DNA of 64,000 nucleotides from Runella sp. MFBS21 (GCF_029433105.1 NZ_JARNTW010000028.1:17322-81321), one strand, 5' to 3'. Numbered from the stretch's first letter, positions 1 through 9,854 are shown. Program-made: numbers and translations. Notes: generated by a model from the sequence alone, not told the origin.

Positions 1-1179
1 GGTGCTACCGCTTACCGAACTGAAGACCACAAAACAAGAGTAGCTGTACTAACCTCTAAATTCAATGCAGCACAGGAAGAAGCCCGCGAAGCCTACAACC
101 AAGCACTTACTATAGATCCGAACCATTATGAAGCTCTTTTCAACCTCGGGGTGATCTATTTTAATGAGGCCGTTGAGCTAAAAAAGAAGGTGGATAACAT
201 GGATATGAAAACCTACAATGCCAATGGTAGAGGGGTGGAATCTCAAGTTTATGGCCTGTTTTTAGCCGCTAAACCTTATTTCGATCGTGCTTCCAAAATC
301 AAGGAAGAAGATGACCTGACCAATGTTTTGTCGTCACTTTCTTCTGTAATTGAGCAATTTAATCAAAAAGGAATAAAGCCCATTTTTCCCTCCAATACCC
401 AGAATAAAACGTCTACTTATTCCCAAAAAAGTTCTACGCCTGCTTATAATCCACCGCCTCAAACAGCACCATCGACTTATAATCAGCCTACCACGAGCGT
501 AGGCCAAAACCGCGTGGCCTTGGTTATTGGCAACTCCGCCTATACGCACGGAAGTCAGCTCAATAACTTACCCGTAAATGATGCTCAAGATATGGCAAAC
601 CGCTTACGCGAACTTGGATTTAAAGTTACCACCGTCACCAATGGTACTCAAAACAAACTCATGGATGCTTTTCGACAATTTAGCAAAAGCGCCACTGAGG
701 CCGATGTAGCCTTATTTTTTTATGCTGGGCACGGCATAGAAGCGGAGGGAATCAATTATTTAGTACCAATTGATGCTCGATTGGACGCTCCCGCCGATGC
801 CCGTTTTGAAAGTATATCTCTCAATATGGTTTTAGATGAAATGAAGCGATTCAAAACTAAAATCAATCTGGTGTATTTGGATGCTTGTCGCAACAATCCC
901 TTCCGGTCGTGGAACCGCGACACAGGCAATCGGGGCTTTGTGCAAGTAGGTCGTTTGGCTCAAAGTACCAAAGTCTATTATGCCACGCAGCCAGGCGATG
1001 TAGCGCAGAATGGGGCCGGAAGAAATGGGATGTTTACTACTGCTCTATTACGGCATTTAAAAAAAGGCGTTGAAATCGAAGATTTAATGCGTCAAGTGAC
1101 CAATGAAGTTAACAAAAACACCAACGGTAATCAGTTGCCTTTTGCAGCAGGGACTTTATTTGAAAAGTTTGAGTTTTAA
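1..1179 (+). CDS. TPR-caspase (C14) protein, 5' end outside window
   Basis: The reading frame is open from base 1, so the gene is truncated by the window edge; 392 residues are visible. The first 55 residues contain a tetratricopeptide repeat (EARE-AYNQALTIDPNHYEALFNLG). A Pro/Ser/Thr-rich linker lies near residues 130-165. The caspase-like p20 domain starts around residue 170 (RVALVIGNSAY) and carries the catalytic dyad His244 in FFYAGHG and Cys296 in LDACRNNPF. There is no FGE domain; the protein stops right after the caspase fold (LFEKFEF). Its caspase half resembles that of the gene at 29433. In this family the dyad hydrolyses peptide bonds, usually after a basic residue; the substrate is unknown. 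The internal ATG/GTG codons near 151 are not the start. Confidence 0.88.
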   Translation, partial: GATAYRTEDHKTRVAVLTSKFNAAQEEAREAYNQALTIDPNHYEALFNLGVIYFNEAVELKKKVDNMDMKTYNANGRGVESQVYGLFLAAKPYFDRASKIKEEDDLTNVLSSLSSVIEQFNQKGIKPIFPSNTQNKTSTYSQKSSTPAYNPPPQTAPSTYNQPTTSVGQNRVALVIGNSAYTHGSQLNNLPVNDAQDMANRLRELGFKVTTVTNGTQNKLMDAFRQFSKSATEADVALFFYAGHGIEAEGINYLVPIDARLDAPADARFESISLNMVLDEMKRFKTKINLVYLDACRNNPFRSWNRDTGNRGFVQVGRLAQSTKVYYATQPGDVAQNGAGRNGMFTTALLRHLKKGVEIEDLMRQVTNEVNKNTNGNQLPFAAGTLFEKFEF

Positions 1180-1212
1180 AAAATCCTTTTCCTTTCTTTA
1201 ATTTTAAAGTGC

Positions 1213-2775
1213 ATGAGACTCATTTATCTTGCTTTATTCTATTGCATATCTGTGTATGCTTGCTGCGCACAGCGTGCTTTCAAAACCCTTGAAACTCCCA
1301 ATAATGAACGCCGCTTGGCATTGGTGATTGGCAATGCCGCTTATTCGGGCAATGCTCTTGCCAATCCCATCAACGATGCCCGGGCCGTACGTGACGCCCT
1401 CAGACGGCTGGGCTTTACGGTACAATACTACGAAAACGTAGGTAAAACCAACATGGAGGAAGCCCTCATACAGTTTACGAAAGATTTGAATCGCCACAAC
1501 GTAGGACTGTTTTACTTTGCAGGCCATGGATTTGAATCAAAAGACAAGGTAAATTACCTCATGAGTACTGATATCACTTCTAGTACCAACGAGGTATTGG
1601 CCAAAGAAAAAAGCCTTAACTTGGATGCAGTGATAGAAAGTATGCGTATCGCCAACTCTCACACCAATCTGCTGGTTATTGACGCTTGCCGAAACAATCC
1701 TTTCAGAGCATGGAATCGTGATGGTACGCAGGGTTTGGCGACGGTAAGCCCTCCGGCGGGTACTGTAGTATTTTTTGCGAGTTCGCCAGGCCAAACGGCA
1801 GATGACAATCGAGGGGGAAAAAATGGACTCTTTACCGAAGAGTTTCTCCAACAATTAGAAACACCCAATCTTGAACTTACCCAAGTGCTGAAAAATACTG
1901 GCCGTGCTGTATATAGACGTAGCGGCAACCAACTTCCTGCTATTACCGGAACACTCTTAGATGACTTTTATTTTACACATACAGCTATCACCAATAATAT
2001 GCCCGAACCTGTTCCTACGCCTAAGCGTGAAGAACCAGCCCCCAAATCCCAATCAGCGGATATGGAACTTCACCAAATGGTTTACGTAGAAGGCGGGAGT
2101 TTTATGATGGGCGATAACAATGGCTTGGATGCAGAAAAGCCAGTCACTAAAATACGATTAAGCAGTTTTAGAATCTCCGCTCATGAAACTACGGTAGCTC
2201 AATTTAGACGTTATTGTGAAGAATCTTCTCGTACAATGCCACAGCAGCCAGATTGGTCGAGTGATGATCATCCAGTTATAAATGTAAGTTGGGATGATGC
2301 CATGGGTTACTGCGAATGGCTCACTCGTAAAACGGGACTTAAACACCGCTTACCTACCGAAGCGGAATGGGAATATGCTGCTCGGGGAGGTAAAAAAAGT
2401 TTAAATACGCAATATGCCGGTAGCTCTGCCTTGGATGATGTGGGTTGGTATAAAAATAATAGCCAAAGCAAAGCCCATCCTGTAGGCAAAAAGCGACCGA
2501 ACGAATTGGGGTTGTACGATATGAGTGGCAATGCAAGAGAGTGGTGTAGCGATTGGTATTATTCTTTATGGCCTAGGTTTCACTTGCAGTACCATAAAAA
2601 AAATCCTGTCAATACTGAAAAAGTATTCGAATGGAGCATGCATTCGCTACGTGGGGGTTCATGGTACTGTCATGATTTACGTTTGAGTGATCGTTATTAC
2701 AACAATGAGGCTTATAAATATGAAAAAAGTAATAATGTAGATATCGGTTTCCGCGTAGTGGCCACCTCTCTTTAG
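1213..2775 (+). CDS. Secreted caspase-FGE-domain fusion protein (no DGR-type tail)
   Basis: 520 residues. A signal peptide (residues 1-19, ending CCAQ) predicts export. The caspase-like domain (about 33-255) has His105 (FAGHG) and Cys159 (DACRNNPF). A proline-rich linker leads to an FGE-sulfatase / C-type-lectin-fold domain (about 285-520) with the family signatures [24 protein letters not shown] and the terminal GFRVV. The tail (LRGGSWYCHD...) keeps a Cys where true formylglycine-generating enzymes have the first catalytic Cys but lacks the second, so enzymatic FGE activity is unlikely. Unlike later paralogues the tail does not follow the NNC/NNT codon pattern, so this copy is probably not a DGR target. 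It starts 33 nt after the preceding caspase gene and may share its transcript. Confidence 0.9.
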   Translation: MRLIYLALFYCISVYACCAQRAFKTLETPNNERRLALVIGNAAYSGNALANPINDARAVRDALRRLGFTVQYYENVGKTNMEEALIQFTKDLNRHNVGLFYFAGHGFESKDKVNYLMSTDITSSTNEVLAKEKSLNLDAVIESMRIANSHTNLLVIDACRNNPFRAWNRDGTQGLATVSPPAGTVVFFASSPGQTADDNRGGKNGLFTEEFLQQLETPNLELTQVLKNTGRAVYRRSGNQLPAITGTLLDDFYFTHTAITNNMPEPVPTPKREEPAPKSQSADMELHQMVYVEGGSFMMGDNNGLDAEKPVTKIRLSSFRISAHETTVAQFRRYCEESSRTMPQQPDWSSDDHPVINVSWDDAMGYCEWLTRKTGLKHRLPTEAEWEYAARGGKKSLNTQYAGSSALDDVGWYKNNSQSKAHPVGKKRPNELGLYDMSGNAREWCSDWYYSLWPRFHLQYHKKNPVNTEKVFEWSMHSLRGGSWYCHDLRLSDRYYNNEAYKYEKSNNVDIGFRVVATSL

Positions 2776-2915
2776 CCCTGCATGAAGATGCTACAAACAG
2801 CTAACGTTGTTTATTAAGATGCATTGCTTAATGACTGCAGAAGTTATGTGTCATAGTTTATTTAACAATTAAAAAAGCCAATGACCTGCTTGCTATTCTT
2901 TTAATCAATACAACA

Positions 2916-3740
2916 ATGAAATACCTTTTAATAAGCCTCATGTTTCCTCTCTGGCTAAAAGCACAGCAAGCCGATAGCAGTATCAAAATCATCCACCGTG
3001 CACCCGAAAACTGGATGGTGTGGCAAGTAAAGCATGTCAGCCAATGGATAGATCGTTATAATCATGAACGTCTGCCAGATGGTACCGCTTTTACTGATTC
3101 GTCGCGACTGCTCTATCCACGTGAGCAGTACATCCGTTGGTTGTTTAATGCCCTAGACCCACGTTTGCAAAAAAACGGCAGTGCATCCTATAAGATGTTG
3201 GTCAACGACTTTATTGAAGAAAGTTGTAGTAGCAAACCCCTACTCATATCCCACCAGCCAGCACTGACTGCAATGGTTCCGATACTTGTACAAACAACCA
3301 ATCCACAGAAAGATACAATTACGGTAAGCCTCCAAAAACGCTACCGTGCTGACTCGGTTGCGTATTGGGAAGTAGAACGAGTACGCTTCTCAAAGGGTTT
3401 TAAACTCCCCAAACAACTCACCTCACCGGATAGAGCCACCAAACGACTTTATCTACCACCCAATGCGCACGAGGTGGCGTTTTTACCACTTCGACAGCTC
3501 ATGATCGATAGCCTAACCATAGCGAGATTGACCCCAGATTTAGGACAAAGTCAGTCTGAATTACTTCAACTAGAAACACTACTGTGTCAACAAAAACTCA
3601 CCTTGTTGGCTATGCTTCCCCCTACAATATGGATTGATACTCAACGCGGCTGGAAGATACAATTGAATGATTTTGTGCGCGAGTCCGAAAACTCGGGATG
3701 GCTTATAACAGGGCTTTGGAAACAAGATAAAACGAAATAG
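2916..3740 (+). CDS. Hypothetical secreted protein
   Basis: 274 residues with a clear signal peptide (MKYLLISLMFPLWLKAQ, cleavage about residue 17). I do not recognise a family. The mature part is rich in Gln, Arg and Trp, has no transmembrane segment or catalytic motif I can name, and ends with a short hydrophilic tail. It sits alone between the caspase-FGE gene and another unknown secreted protein, with 140-160 nt gaps on each side, so it probably has its own promoter. It could be an accessory of the caspase array, but only position suggests that. Confidence 0.75.
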   Translation: MKYLLISLMFPLWLKAQQADSSIKIIHRAPENWMVWQVKHVSQWIDRYNHERLPDGTAFTDSSRLLYPREQYIRWLFNALDPRLQKNGSASYKMLVNDFIEESCSSKPLLISHQPALTAMVPILVQTTNPQKDTITVSLQKRYRADSVAYWEVERVRFSKGFKLPKQLTSPDRATKRLYLPPNAHEVAFLPLRQLMIDSLTIARLTPDLGQSQSELLQLETLLCQQKLTLLAMLPPTIWIDTQRGWKIQLNDFVRESENSGWLITGLWKQDKTK

Positions 3741-3805
3741 ATAATACTGATTACCACTTCATTATTTAACTTTTTCCCAAAATACTAAAGATTTTTTTCT
3801 CAAAG

Positions 3806-3815
3806 TGATAAGGTT
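3806..3815 (+). promoter_or_regulatory. Shared upstream motif TGATAAGGTT, copy 1
   Basis: The decamer TGATAAGGTT lies 87-96 nt before the start codon at 3902. The same decamer, in the same orientation, lies upstream of three other genes in the window (17452, 22408, 24267). It may be a promoter element or operator. Function is inferred from recurrence only. Confidence 0.35.
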
Positions 3816-3901
3816 TTGGTAGAAAAGAGGAATTAGTAAAATGTAAGCAAATCGAAAAGGTTTCAACTAAAATAGATGTTTCACAATTAATTTTCAGACG
3901 A

Positions 3902-5029
3902 ATGCAAATCCTTAAAAATGTAAAATGGCGGTTTATGACTTTGGTCTTTCTCTTGCCAATATTTTATGGGTTTTCGAGCGATGTCCCAAACTCTCATGAG
4001 CGGGCACTCTCCAAACTCTTAAAAAGCTACGAGAAAGAACTCAACCTCCTAGTGCCAGAGCTTGCCAAAAACCCTAAGTCGGAAGTAGGAAAAGAGTTTG
4101 GACAACTCTATTTTTTAACCGACTCTGCACTGGTAGTTAATCATATAACCCCTGACAATATCAAGCCTCCAAAAGACCTAGAGGTCTTAGCAGACAAACC
4201 GACGCTAAAAGTAACTGACTTCTTAAAATTAGCTGCTGGCCTCTACAAAAGTAATTTTGAATACAGTATGGATCGCGATGAGCTAGTGATTCAACCTTTA
4301 ACTGACTCTGACGATGAAAAACGCTTTGTGTACCAATACCGTTTGAGTATCCCTGTCCAGACCAAAGGCAAAGTAAATGGGCAAGTAGTCGTAGATTTCA
4401 AAAAAGATGTAGACTTATTTGTGCTACTCTACATTGATTCCAAACGCTCTATTAAATACGCTAAGATTCAGGCGATTCAGTACCAAGATGGCAAAAGCAT
4501 CCCTCCTATTCCTGGAGAAGTACCTCCAGTAGAGCCAAAAAAAGAGGAACCCAAAAAGGAAGACCCTAAAAACGACCCTAATAGTATGGACATCATCAAT
4601 TGGCTTCCTGCCAAAAAACAGGCTACGGTGATTGAGTATGCTACTAAAGCAGCCAAGGGAGCTTCGGAAGCTGAGCTAGAACGTATGAAAAAAGATTTGG
4701 AAGTCCTCTTTGATGAAAGTGGTTTTGTAACGGTCAAAACCAAAGACGGTCAATCATTACACATGGCTCGCAAGGCATTTTTGACGAGAGCAGCCAAAAC
4801 CAAAGCAGAATATGAAATAGTAAAAGGAACTTTTGCCAAGTTTGACCAATTCAGAGCCAACTCTCGCGATAGTTATTTTTGTCGCCTGACTACAATCGCT
4901 AACGCTACCCGCTTTGAAAATGGAATTCCTATAGGGGCGTCAAGTATTGCTCCCAGAATGCCTGTAAAAGGCGATATTCCAGCCCGTGAGTACTGGAAAA
5001 TCATCGAACTCACCATAAACGAACAATGA
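3902..5029 (+). CDS. Hypothetical secreted protein with charged Pro/Glu/Lys linker
   Basis: 375 residues. The N-terminus (MQILKNVKWRFMTLVFLLPIFYGFSS) looks like a signal peptide. An N-terminal globular part (to about 205) is followed by a low-complexity PPVEPKKEEPKKEDPK linker near residues 208-225 and a C-terminal helical, Lys/Glu-rich domain. No family recognised. The stop overlaps an ATG (ATGA, 5026) that opens the frame of the downstream cysteine protease, so the two are probably co-transcribed and the product may work with that secreted protease. TGATAAGGTT lies 87-96 nt upstream. Confidence 0.78.
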   Translation: MQILKNVKWRFMTLVFLLPIFYGFSSDVPNSHERALSKLLKSYEKELNLLVPELAKNPKSEVGKEFGQLYFLTDSALVVNHITPDNIKPPKDLEVLADKPTLKVTDFLKLAAGLYKSNFEYSMDRDELVIQPLTDSDDEKRFVYQYRLSIPVQTKGKVNGQVVVDFKKDVDLFVLLYIDSKRSIKYAKIQAIQYQDGKSIPPIPGEVPPVEPKKEEPKKEDPKNDPNSMDIINWLPAKKQATVIEYATKAAKGASEAELERMKKDLEVLFDESGFVTVKTKDGQSLHMARKAFLTRAAKTKAEYEIVKGTFAKFDQFRANSRDSYFCRLTTIANATRFENGIPIGASSIAPRMPVKGDIPAREYWKIIELTINEQ

Positions 5030-5070
5030 TTAGCTTAAACTTACATTCACGTATTAATCTTAATTCAACA

Positions 5071-6576
5071 ATGAATTTCTCCACTTCCTTCCCTCGCCTT
5101 CTCTTGGCCTTCGTACTATGGACAAGCTGTCTTGCGGTAGTAGCGCAAAATAGACCGCAAACTAAAGATTATACTAAAAGAATGGGTATGAAAATTGATG
5201 ATAACAAATATCTTCAATCTCCCAAAAAGTCTCAAAATATAAAATACAGGGGTGTTTTGCCCTCTCGCAAGACCCTCACGCAGTTCATGCCTACGATTTT
5301 TGACCAAGGCGAAACAGGTAGCTGCGTAGGGCAATCTGTAGGACTCGTGCGTACGATTATGGAAGCTCAAAAACGCCGCCTTACTACCACTGCTAGTATT
5401 GACCCTTACCGCTTTTCGCCTTATTATATCTATGAGCAAATCAAAGGCAAAAACGATTATGACTGCCAAGACGGTGCTACAATTCCTGATGCACTTTACT
5501 TATTGAAAAACAAAGGAGCGGCCTTGTTGAGTTGTATGCCTAATGCTTGCGATGCCAACTATACCAAATGCGACGCGGAAGCTGCACAGTACAAGATTGA
5601 AGATTTTACTGCTTTGTTTGATGTGCTTCAACTTCCAACAGAAACCAAAATTCTCAAAATCAAAGAGGCTTTGGCAGAAGGTGAGCAAGCTGTACCTATC
5701 GGGATGTTGTTGCCTCGTTCGTTTTTCTCCGCTACTGACGAATGGCGCTCTGCTCCCGGCGAAAGCCCCGAAAATGCCCTTGGAGGCCATGCTATGGCAA
5801 TCATCGGCTATGATGATACTCGCTATGGGGGTGCTTTTTTGATTGCCAATAGCTGGGGCGCAGGTTGGGGAAACAACGGTTACACTTGGGGACGATACGA
5901 AGACGTAGCCCGCTTTACTCGCTATGCGTTTCAGGTTTTTCCAGCGGCTTCTGTGGTGCCTGTTCCTCCAGGCCCAGGCCCCAGTCCTGCTGTTTCTTTA
6001 AAATCTGACATGAGTTTCCAATTGTCAGGTACCAACGCAGAGATGCCTGTGGTATTGGTTCCTACGAGTCGAGGCATAGATGTTACAAACGATAACGCTA
6101 ACACGGACCTCATTACGTATCAAATGACATCGCCTTACAGCTCAGGTACGCGTTTCAAAATGGCCATGAACAACAGTCGCCAAGCCTATGTTTATATCAT
6201 CGCCTCAGATGATGTCAACCGCGTGACTAAGTTGTTTCCTTATCAAGGAGAATTGAGCCAAAATGTGAGCGCAATCGTTCCGCCCAATTCGAGCGTATTA
6301 CTTCCTGCTGCCGACCAATCGTTCACGATGGATACTGTTACAGGAACCGACTATTTCTTGGTCTTGGTTTCGGAGAAGGAGCTTAACATTGAAGCACTCT
6401 CTTCAGCTATCAAAAATGGCTCTGGCAATTTTGTCAAAAAAGTACTAGATGCTATTAAAACCGACATGACTCCAAGTTCGGATATCACATATCAACCTAC
6501 CAAGGTGGCATTTGAAGTAAAAGGCAATCCAAAAGGAAGCATTGTACCGATGTTGGTGCGGATTGTACACAAATAA
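5071..6576 (+). CDS. Secreted papain-like (C1) cysteine protease with C-terminal DUF4384-like domain
   Basis: 501 residues from ATG 5071, chosen because it begins directly with a signal peptide (MNFSTSFPRLLLAFVLW...VVAQ); an in-frame ATG at 5026 overlaps the upstream stop but adds 15 non-hydrophobic residues. The papain-like domain shows Cys85 in DQGETGSCVGQS, His240 in GGHAMAIIGYDD and Asn260 in IANSWGAGWG, the complete catalytic triad with family-typical context. After a short PVPPGPGPSP linker the C-terminal 170 residues resemble the DUF4384 beta-sandwich (VTKLFPYQGE, PADQSFTMD, DYFLVLVSEKEL). Such proteases often neighbour caspase-like genes in Bacteroidota; a shared proteolytic pathway is plausible but not shown. 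Confidence 0.85.
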   Translation: MNFSTSFPRLLLAFVLWTSCLAVVAQNRPQTKDYTKRMGMKIDDNKYLQSPKKSQNIKYRGVLPSRKTLTQFMPTIFDQGETGSCVGQSVGLVRTIMEAQKRRLTTTASIDPYRFSPYYIYEQIKGKNDYDCQDGATIPDALYLLKNKGAALLSCMPNACDANYTKCDAEAAQYKIEDFTALFDVLQLPTETKILKIKEALAEGEQAVPIGMLLPRSFFSATDEWRSAPGESPENALGGHAMAIIGYDDTRYGGAFLIANSWGAGWGNNGYTWGRYEDVARFTRYAFQVFPAASVVPVPPGPGPSPAVSLKSDMSFQLSGTNAEMPVVLVPTSRGIDVTNDNANTDLITYQMTSPYSSGTRFKMAMNNSRQAYVYIIASDDVNRVTKLFPYQGELSQNVSAIVPPNSSVLLPAADQSFTMDTVTGTDYFLVLVSEKELNIEALSSAIKNGSGNFVKKVLDAIKTDMTPSSDITYQPTKVAFEVKGNPKGSIVPMLVRIVHK

Positions 6577-6607
6577 AGTTGAATTGTAAGACAGAGGGGA
6601 GGAGATA

Positions 6608-6644
6608 CAAAGCCGTGCTTGATGAAGAAATCAAGGCGGCTTTG
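6608..6644 (+). terminator. Hairpin downstream of the C1 protease gene
   Basis: Arms CAAAGCCG/CGGCTTTG and CTTGAT/ATCAAG pair with a small bulge around a GAAGAA loop, 32 nt after the stop at 6576. The T-tract that follows is weak, so this is a probable rather than certain terminator. Confidence 0.5.
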
Positions 6645-6698
6645 TGCTACCAACTGCTCCTATCTTTTAAAATCAGTATATCCTAAACGCAAACGATT

Positions 6699-8186
6699 AT
6701 GAAGCCATTTTCTTTTTTATTGTTCACTTTTTGGGCTTTGAGCCATTTTTCTCTGGCCCAAACTACCGCTGAAGAATGGTTTGATAAAGGCTATGCTGCC
6801 ACAAATTACAAAGACAAAATTTATTATTATTCAAAAGCCATAGAACTAGATTCCAACTATATTGAGGCTTACAACAATCGAGGAATAGCGAGAGGTATTT
6901 TTGGGAATTTTAACGAATCAATTAAAGATTTTGACAAAGTTATCCGAATCAACCCAAATTATACCATTGCTTATAATAATCGTGGCGTATCCAAAGATGG
7001 ATATTTTAAATTTTCTAACGCTATAGAAGATTTTGACCAGGCTCTTAGGATTAACCCAAATTATGTACTTGCTCATAATAATAAAGAAATAGCTAAAAAG
7101 AAATTAAAAACATATAAGCATCGTCGTACATGGGTTCCTTCAGCAAATCTTGGCATAAATAAGGAAATTATAAAATGTTATACAGAAGCGGTAGGGAGCC
7201 ATAGCAAAGTAATAGAAAAACCAGCGCCACAAGATGCATTCACGTACTATAACAAGGGACTAGAAAACTATAAATTAGGACGTTATCACGAAGCAATAAA
7301 AGACTATGACAATGCCATAGCTCTCAATCCAAATGATGCCAAAGCCTACCTTAACAAAGGGAGTTGCCTGGTCAACCTCAACCGTCACTGCGAGGCTATG
7401 GAGGCTTTTAGGAAAGGAGAATCGCTAGATAATACCCTCACTTACCATCAATCAGACAAAACTACTGCTCAGCAGCGCTGTGGCTCAACGTCACCGACTC
7501 CTACGCTTTCCCGACGCTACGCCTTAGTGATAAGTAACTCTGGCTATCAACACACCAAATCGCTGGGTAGTCAGCCTGCTACCGATGCCCGTAAAGTTAA
7601 AACTACGCTAGAAATACTAGGCTTTACGGTAGTAGAAGTCAACGAAACGGCCCTGAAAGCCAATATGGAGTTTGCTATTGCTGATTTTATCCGTAAAGCT
7701 GCCAATGCCGATATGGTGGTCTCTTACTATGCAGGGCACGGAATAGAGATGGGAGGAGTGAATTATCTACTTCCATTGGGGGTACGCCTTAGAGAACCAG
7801 AGCATGCTGAAATAGAGGCCGTTAGACTTGATTTTTTGGTGGGGCAACTTGCCAAATGCAAAGCCAAAATCAACTTGGTACTTCTAGATGCTTGTCGCGA
7901 CGACCCTTTTGCCGACCGCCAAGCTGCCCATCGCCCCGTGGATGATTATCGAGGGTTCAAAACCATCGAATCTACTCCCGGCAGCACTCTCGTAATGTAT
8001 GCTGCCGAACCGCGTCATCGTGCCCTCAACACAGGCGTGTTTGCCGATGCCATCCAGCAAAATCTCAGGGCGGGCGTAGAAGTAATGGATTTTGTAAGAA
8101 ACCTAACCCGTACGGTGTACCAGAAAACCAACCAAAACCAAAAACCAACTCTTTTTGGAGCTATATTAGACGAGTTTAAATTTTAA
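6699..8186 (+). CDS. Secreted TPR-caspase protein
   Basis: 495 residues. Signal peptide MKPFSFLLFTFWALSHFSLAQ. Residues about 50-135 and 185-245 carry at least four tetratricopeptide repeats (for example YNNRGIARGIFGNFNESIKDF and YNKGLENYKLGRYHEAIKDY), a protein-protein interaction platform. A caspase-like domain follows from about residue 270 with the dyad in SYYAGHGIE (His) and LLDACRDDPF (Cys); DACRDDP departs slightly from the DACRNNP of its neighbours. It has no FGE domain. The stop is only 3 nt before the next caspase-FGE gene, so the two are an operon, which suggests that the TPR-caspase and the FGE-caspase act together. Confidence 0.88.
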   Translation: MKPFSFLLFTFWALSHFSLAQTTAEEWFDKGYAATNYKDKIYYYSKAIELDSNYIEAYNNRGIARGIFGNFNESIKDFDKVIRINPNYTIAYNNRGVSKDGYFKFSNAIEDFDQALRINPNYVLAHNNKEIAKKKLKTYKHRRTWVPSANLGINKEIIKCYTEAVGSHSKVIEKPAPQDAFTYYNKGLENYKLGRYHEAIKDYDNAIALNPNDAKAYLNKGSCLVNLNRHCEAMEAFRKGESLDNTLTYHQSDKTTAQQRCGSTSPTPTLSRRYALVISNSGYQHTKSLGSQPATDARKVKTTLEILGFTVVEVNETALKANMEFAIADFIRKAANADMVVSYYAGHGIEMGGVNYLLPLGVRLREPEHAEIEAVRLDFLVGQLAKCKAKINLVLLDACRDDPFADRQAAHRPVDDYRGFKTIESTPGSTLVMYAAEPRHRALNTGVFADAIQQNLRAGVEVMDFVRNLTRTVYQKTNQNQKPTLFGAILDEFKF

Positions 8187-8189
8187 CGT

Positions 8190-9854
8190 ATGAAAATATT
8201 CTCTTGCTTCCTGCTAAACTGTTTGTTGTTTATCGTGAGTATATCAGCGCAAAATACCCGAGGTATGCGTACGGTTACCACTACTCCCGACGGTGGGCGT
8301 CGGGTAGCCCTTGTGATAGGCAATGCTGCTTATACCCATATTTCACCTTTGCGAAATCCTCTCAATGATGTAAGCAAAATGACCACTGCATTGAAGTTAT
8401 TGGGCTTTGAGGTGACACCTGTCACCAACACCTCACGCCAAAGCCTCCGCCAGGTTATCGACAAATGGGGCGAACAACTGCGTGCGGGCGATGTGGCGTT
8501 GTTTTACTATGCGGGTCATGCGGTAGAGGTAGAGGGTGTCAACTATCTATGCCCTACCGATGCCAATCCCCGAAATATCAAGCAGGTCGCTTATGAAACC
8601 CTGCCGATAGAATTGGTACTAGGATGGATGGAAATAGCCCATACCCAAACCAACATCGTACTGCTTGATGCATGTCGCGACAATCCTTTTCGCTCACTTT
8701 TTCGTACGACGAGTGTGGATGGTGGCCTAAGCTCCATGACAGCCCCTAGTGGTACGTTTATTGGATTTGCGGCTAGTCCAGGACACAAATCTTCTGATGG
8801 GGATGGCGACAATGGTCTTTATACCGAGGCTATTTTGGGAGCTATCGCGCGGGCTAATCGTACTATCGACCAGATTTTCAACGAAGTAAATGCCACAGTG
8901 CGCCGGCGTAGTGGAGGTAAACAAGTGCCGTTTAAGAACAGCTCCTTAGAGGCTGATTTTTATTTTAAACCTACAGATACGCCAGGTCCCTACACCCCCC
9001 CCGTTCGTACCGAACCCGCCAAGCCCGTAGTTGACTTAGAACCCGTAGCGATGCGTTACATCACAGGGGGTAGCTTTGAGATGGGCAGCAGCGACGGCAA
9101 AGCTGATGAGAAGCCCGTACACCGTGCGACGGTGAAGGGGTTCAGAATGGCTACCTACGAAACGACGGTGGGGGAGTTTGAGAAGTTTGTGGAAGCGAGC
9201 GATTATAAAACTGACGCCGAGAAAGAAGGCTTTAGCTACGTATGGAACGGCAAAGAATGGGAAAAGCGCAACGGCATCAATTGGCGGCACGGCGCGGATG
9301 GCAGTATCCAAAGCAACCGGCAACATCCCGTGATTAATGTAAGCCACAACGACGCTGTAGCTTATTGTGAGTGGTTAAGCCGCAAGACGGGCAAAACCTA
9401 CCGTCTGCCCACGGAAGCCGAGTGGGAATATGCCGCAGGCAATGGCAGCACGCATAGTAAGTACAGTTGGGGTAATTCTGCTACGGAAGGGGTGAGTGGA
9501 AATGTAGCGGATGAAACCGCCAAGAAGACCTTTACGGGTAGGACTGTTTTCTCAGGATATGCAGACGGCTATACTTACACGGCACCCGTTGGGAGCTATA
9601 AAGCCAATGAGTTTGGTTTGCACGATATGACAGGCAATGTAAGTGAATGGTGCAGTGATTGGTACGGATCTGATTACTATGCTAACAGCGGTACTAGCAG
9701 CAATCCTACGGGGCCTACTACTGGGTCTGGTCGCGTGCTTCGCGGTGGGAGCTGGTACTCCGACCCCGCGTTTGGCCGCGTGGCGCTTCGCTCCTACTCC
9801 GCGCCCTCGTTTTGCTACGACAACGTTGGCTTTCGGGTAGTGTCCCTTCAGTAA
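8190..9854 (+). CDS. Secreted caspase-FGE protein with DGR-type variable tail (VR1)
   Basis: 554 residues. Signal peptide to about residue 21 (SISAQ). The caspase domain has His110 and Cys162 (LLDACRDNPF); the motif at the His reads YYAGHAVE, with Ala replacing the usual second Gly. A PYTPPVRTEPAKP linker precedes the FGE / C-type-lectin fold (about 285-554) with [24 protein letters not shown] and [12 protein letters not shown]. The catalytic Cys pair of genuine FGE is missing, so this is probably a binding scaffold. The last 39 sense codons before Gln-stop are the variable repeat, in which differences from paralogues fall on NN of NNC/NNT codons. It starts 3 nt after the TPR-caspase stop. 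Confidence 0.9.
   Translation: MKIFSCFLLNCLLFIVSISAQNTRGMRTVTTTPDGGRRVALVIGNAAYTHISPLRNPLNDVSKMTTALKLLGFEVTPVTNTSRQSLRQVIDKWGEQLRAGDVALFYYAGHAVEVEGVNYLCPTDANPRNIKQVAYETLPIELVLGWMEIAHTQTNIVLLDACRDNPFRSLFRTTSVDGGLSSMTAPSGTFIGFAASPGHKSSDGDGDNGLYTEAILGAIARANRTIDQIFNEVNATVRRRSGGKQVPFKNSSLEADFYFKPTDTPGPYTPPVRTEPAKPVVDLEPVAMRYITGGSFEMGSSDGKADEKPVHRATVKGFRMATYETTVGEFEKFVEASDYKTDAEKEGFSYVWNGKEWEKRNGINWRHGADGSIQSNRQHPVINVSHNDAVAYCEWLSRKTGKTYRLPTEAEWEYAAGNGSTHSKYSWGNSATEGVSGNVADETAKKTFTGRTVFSGYADGYTYTAPVGSYKANEFGLHDMTGNVSEWCSDWYGSDYYANSGTSSNPTGPTTGSGRVLRGGSWYSDPAFGRVALRSYSAPSFCYDNVGFRVVSLQ
9732..9848 (+). other. DGR variable repeat VR1
   Basis: 117 bp (39 codons) ending at the codon before Gln-stop. 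Variable codons read tac tcc gac / ttt ggc / ctt / tcc tac tcc / ttt / tac gac aac, set in invariant cgcgtgcttcgcggtgg, gtggcg, ccctcg and gttggctttcgg blocks. The fixed third bases (C or T) suggest a template with AAC/AAT at these places. One off-pattern change: tgc where most copies have cgc (codon 28). Confidence 0.85.
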
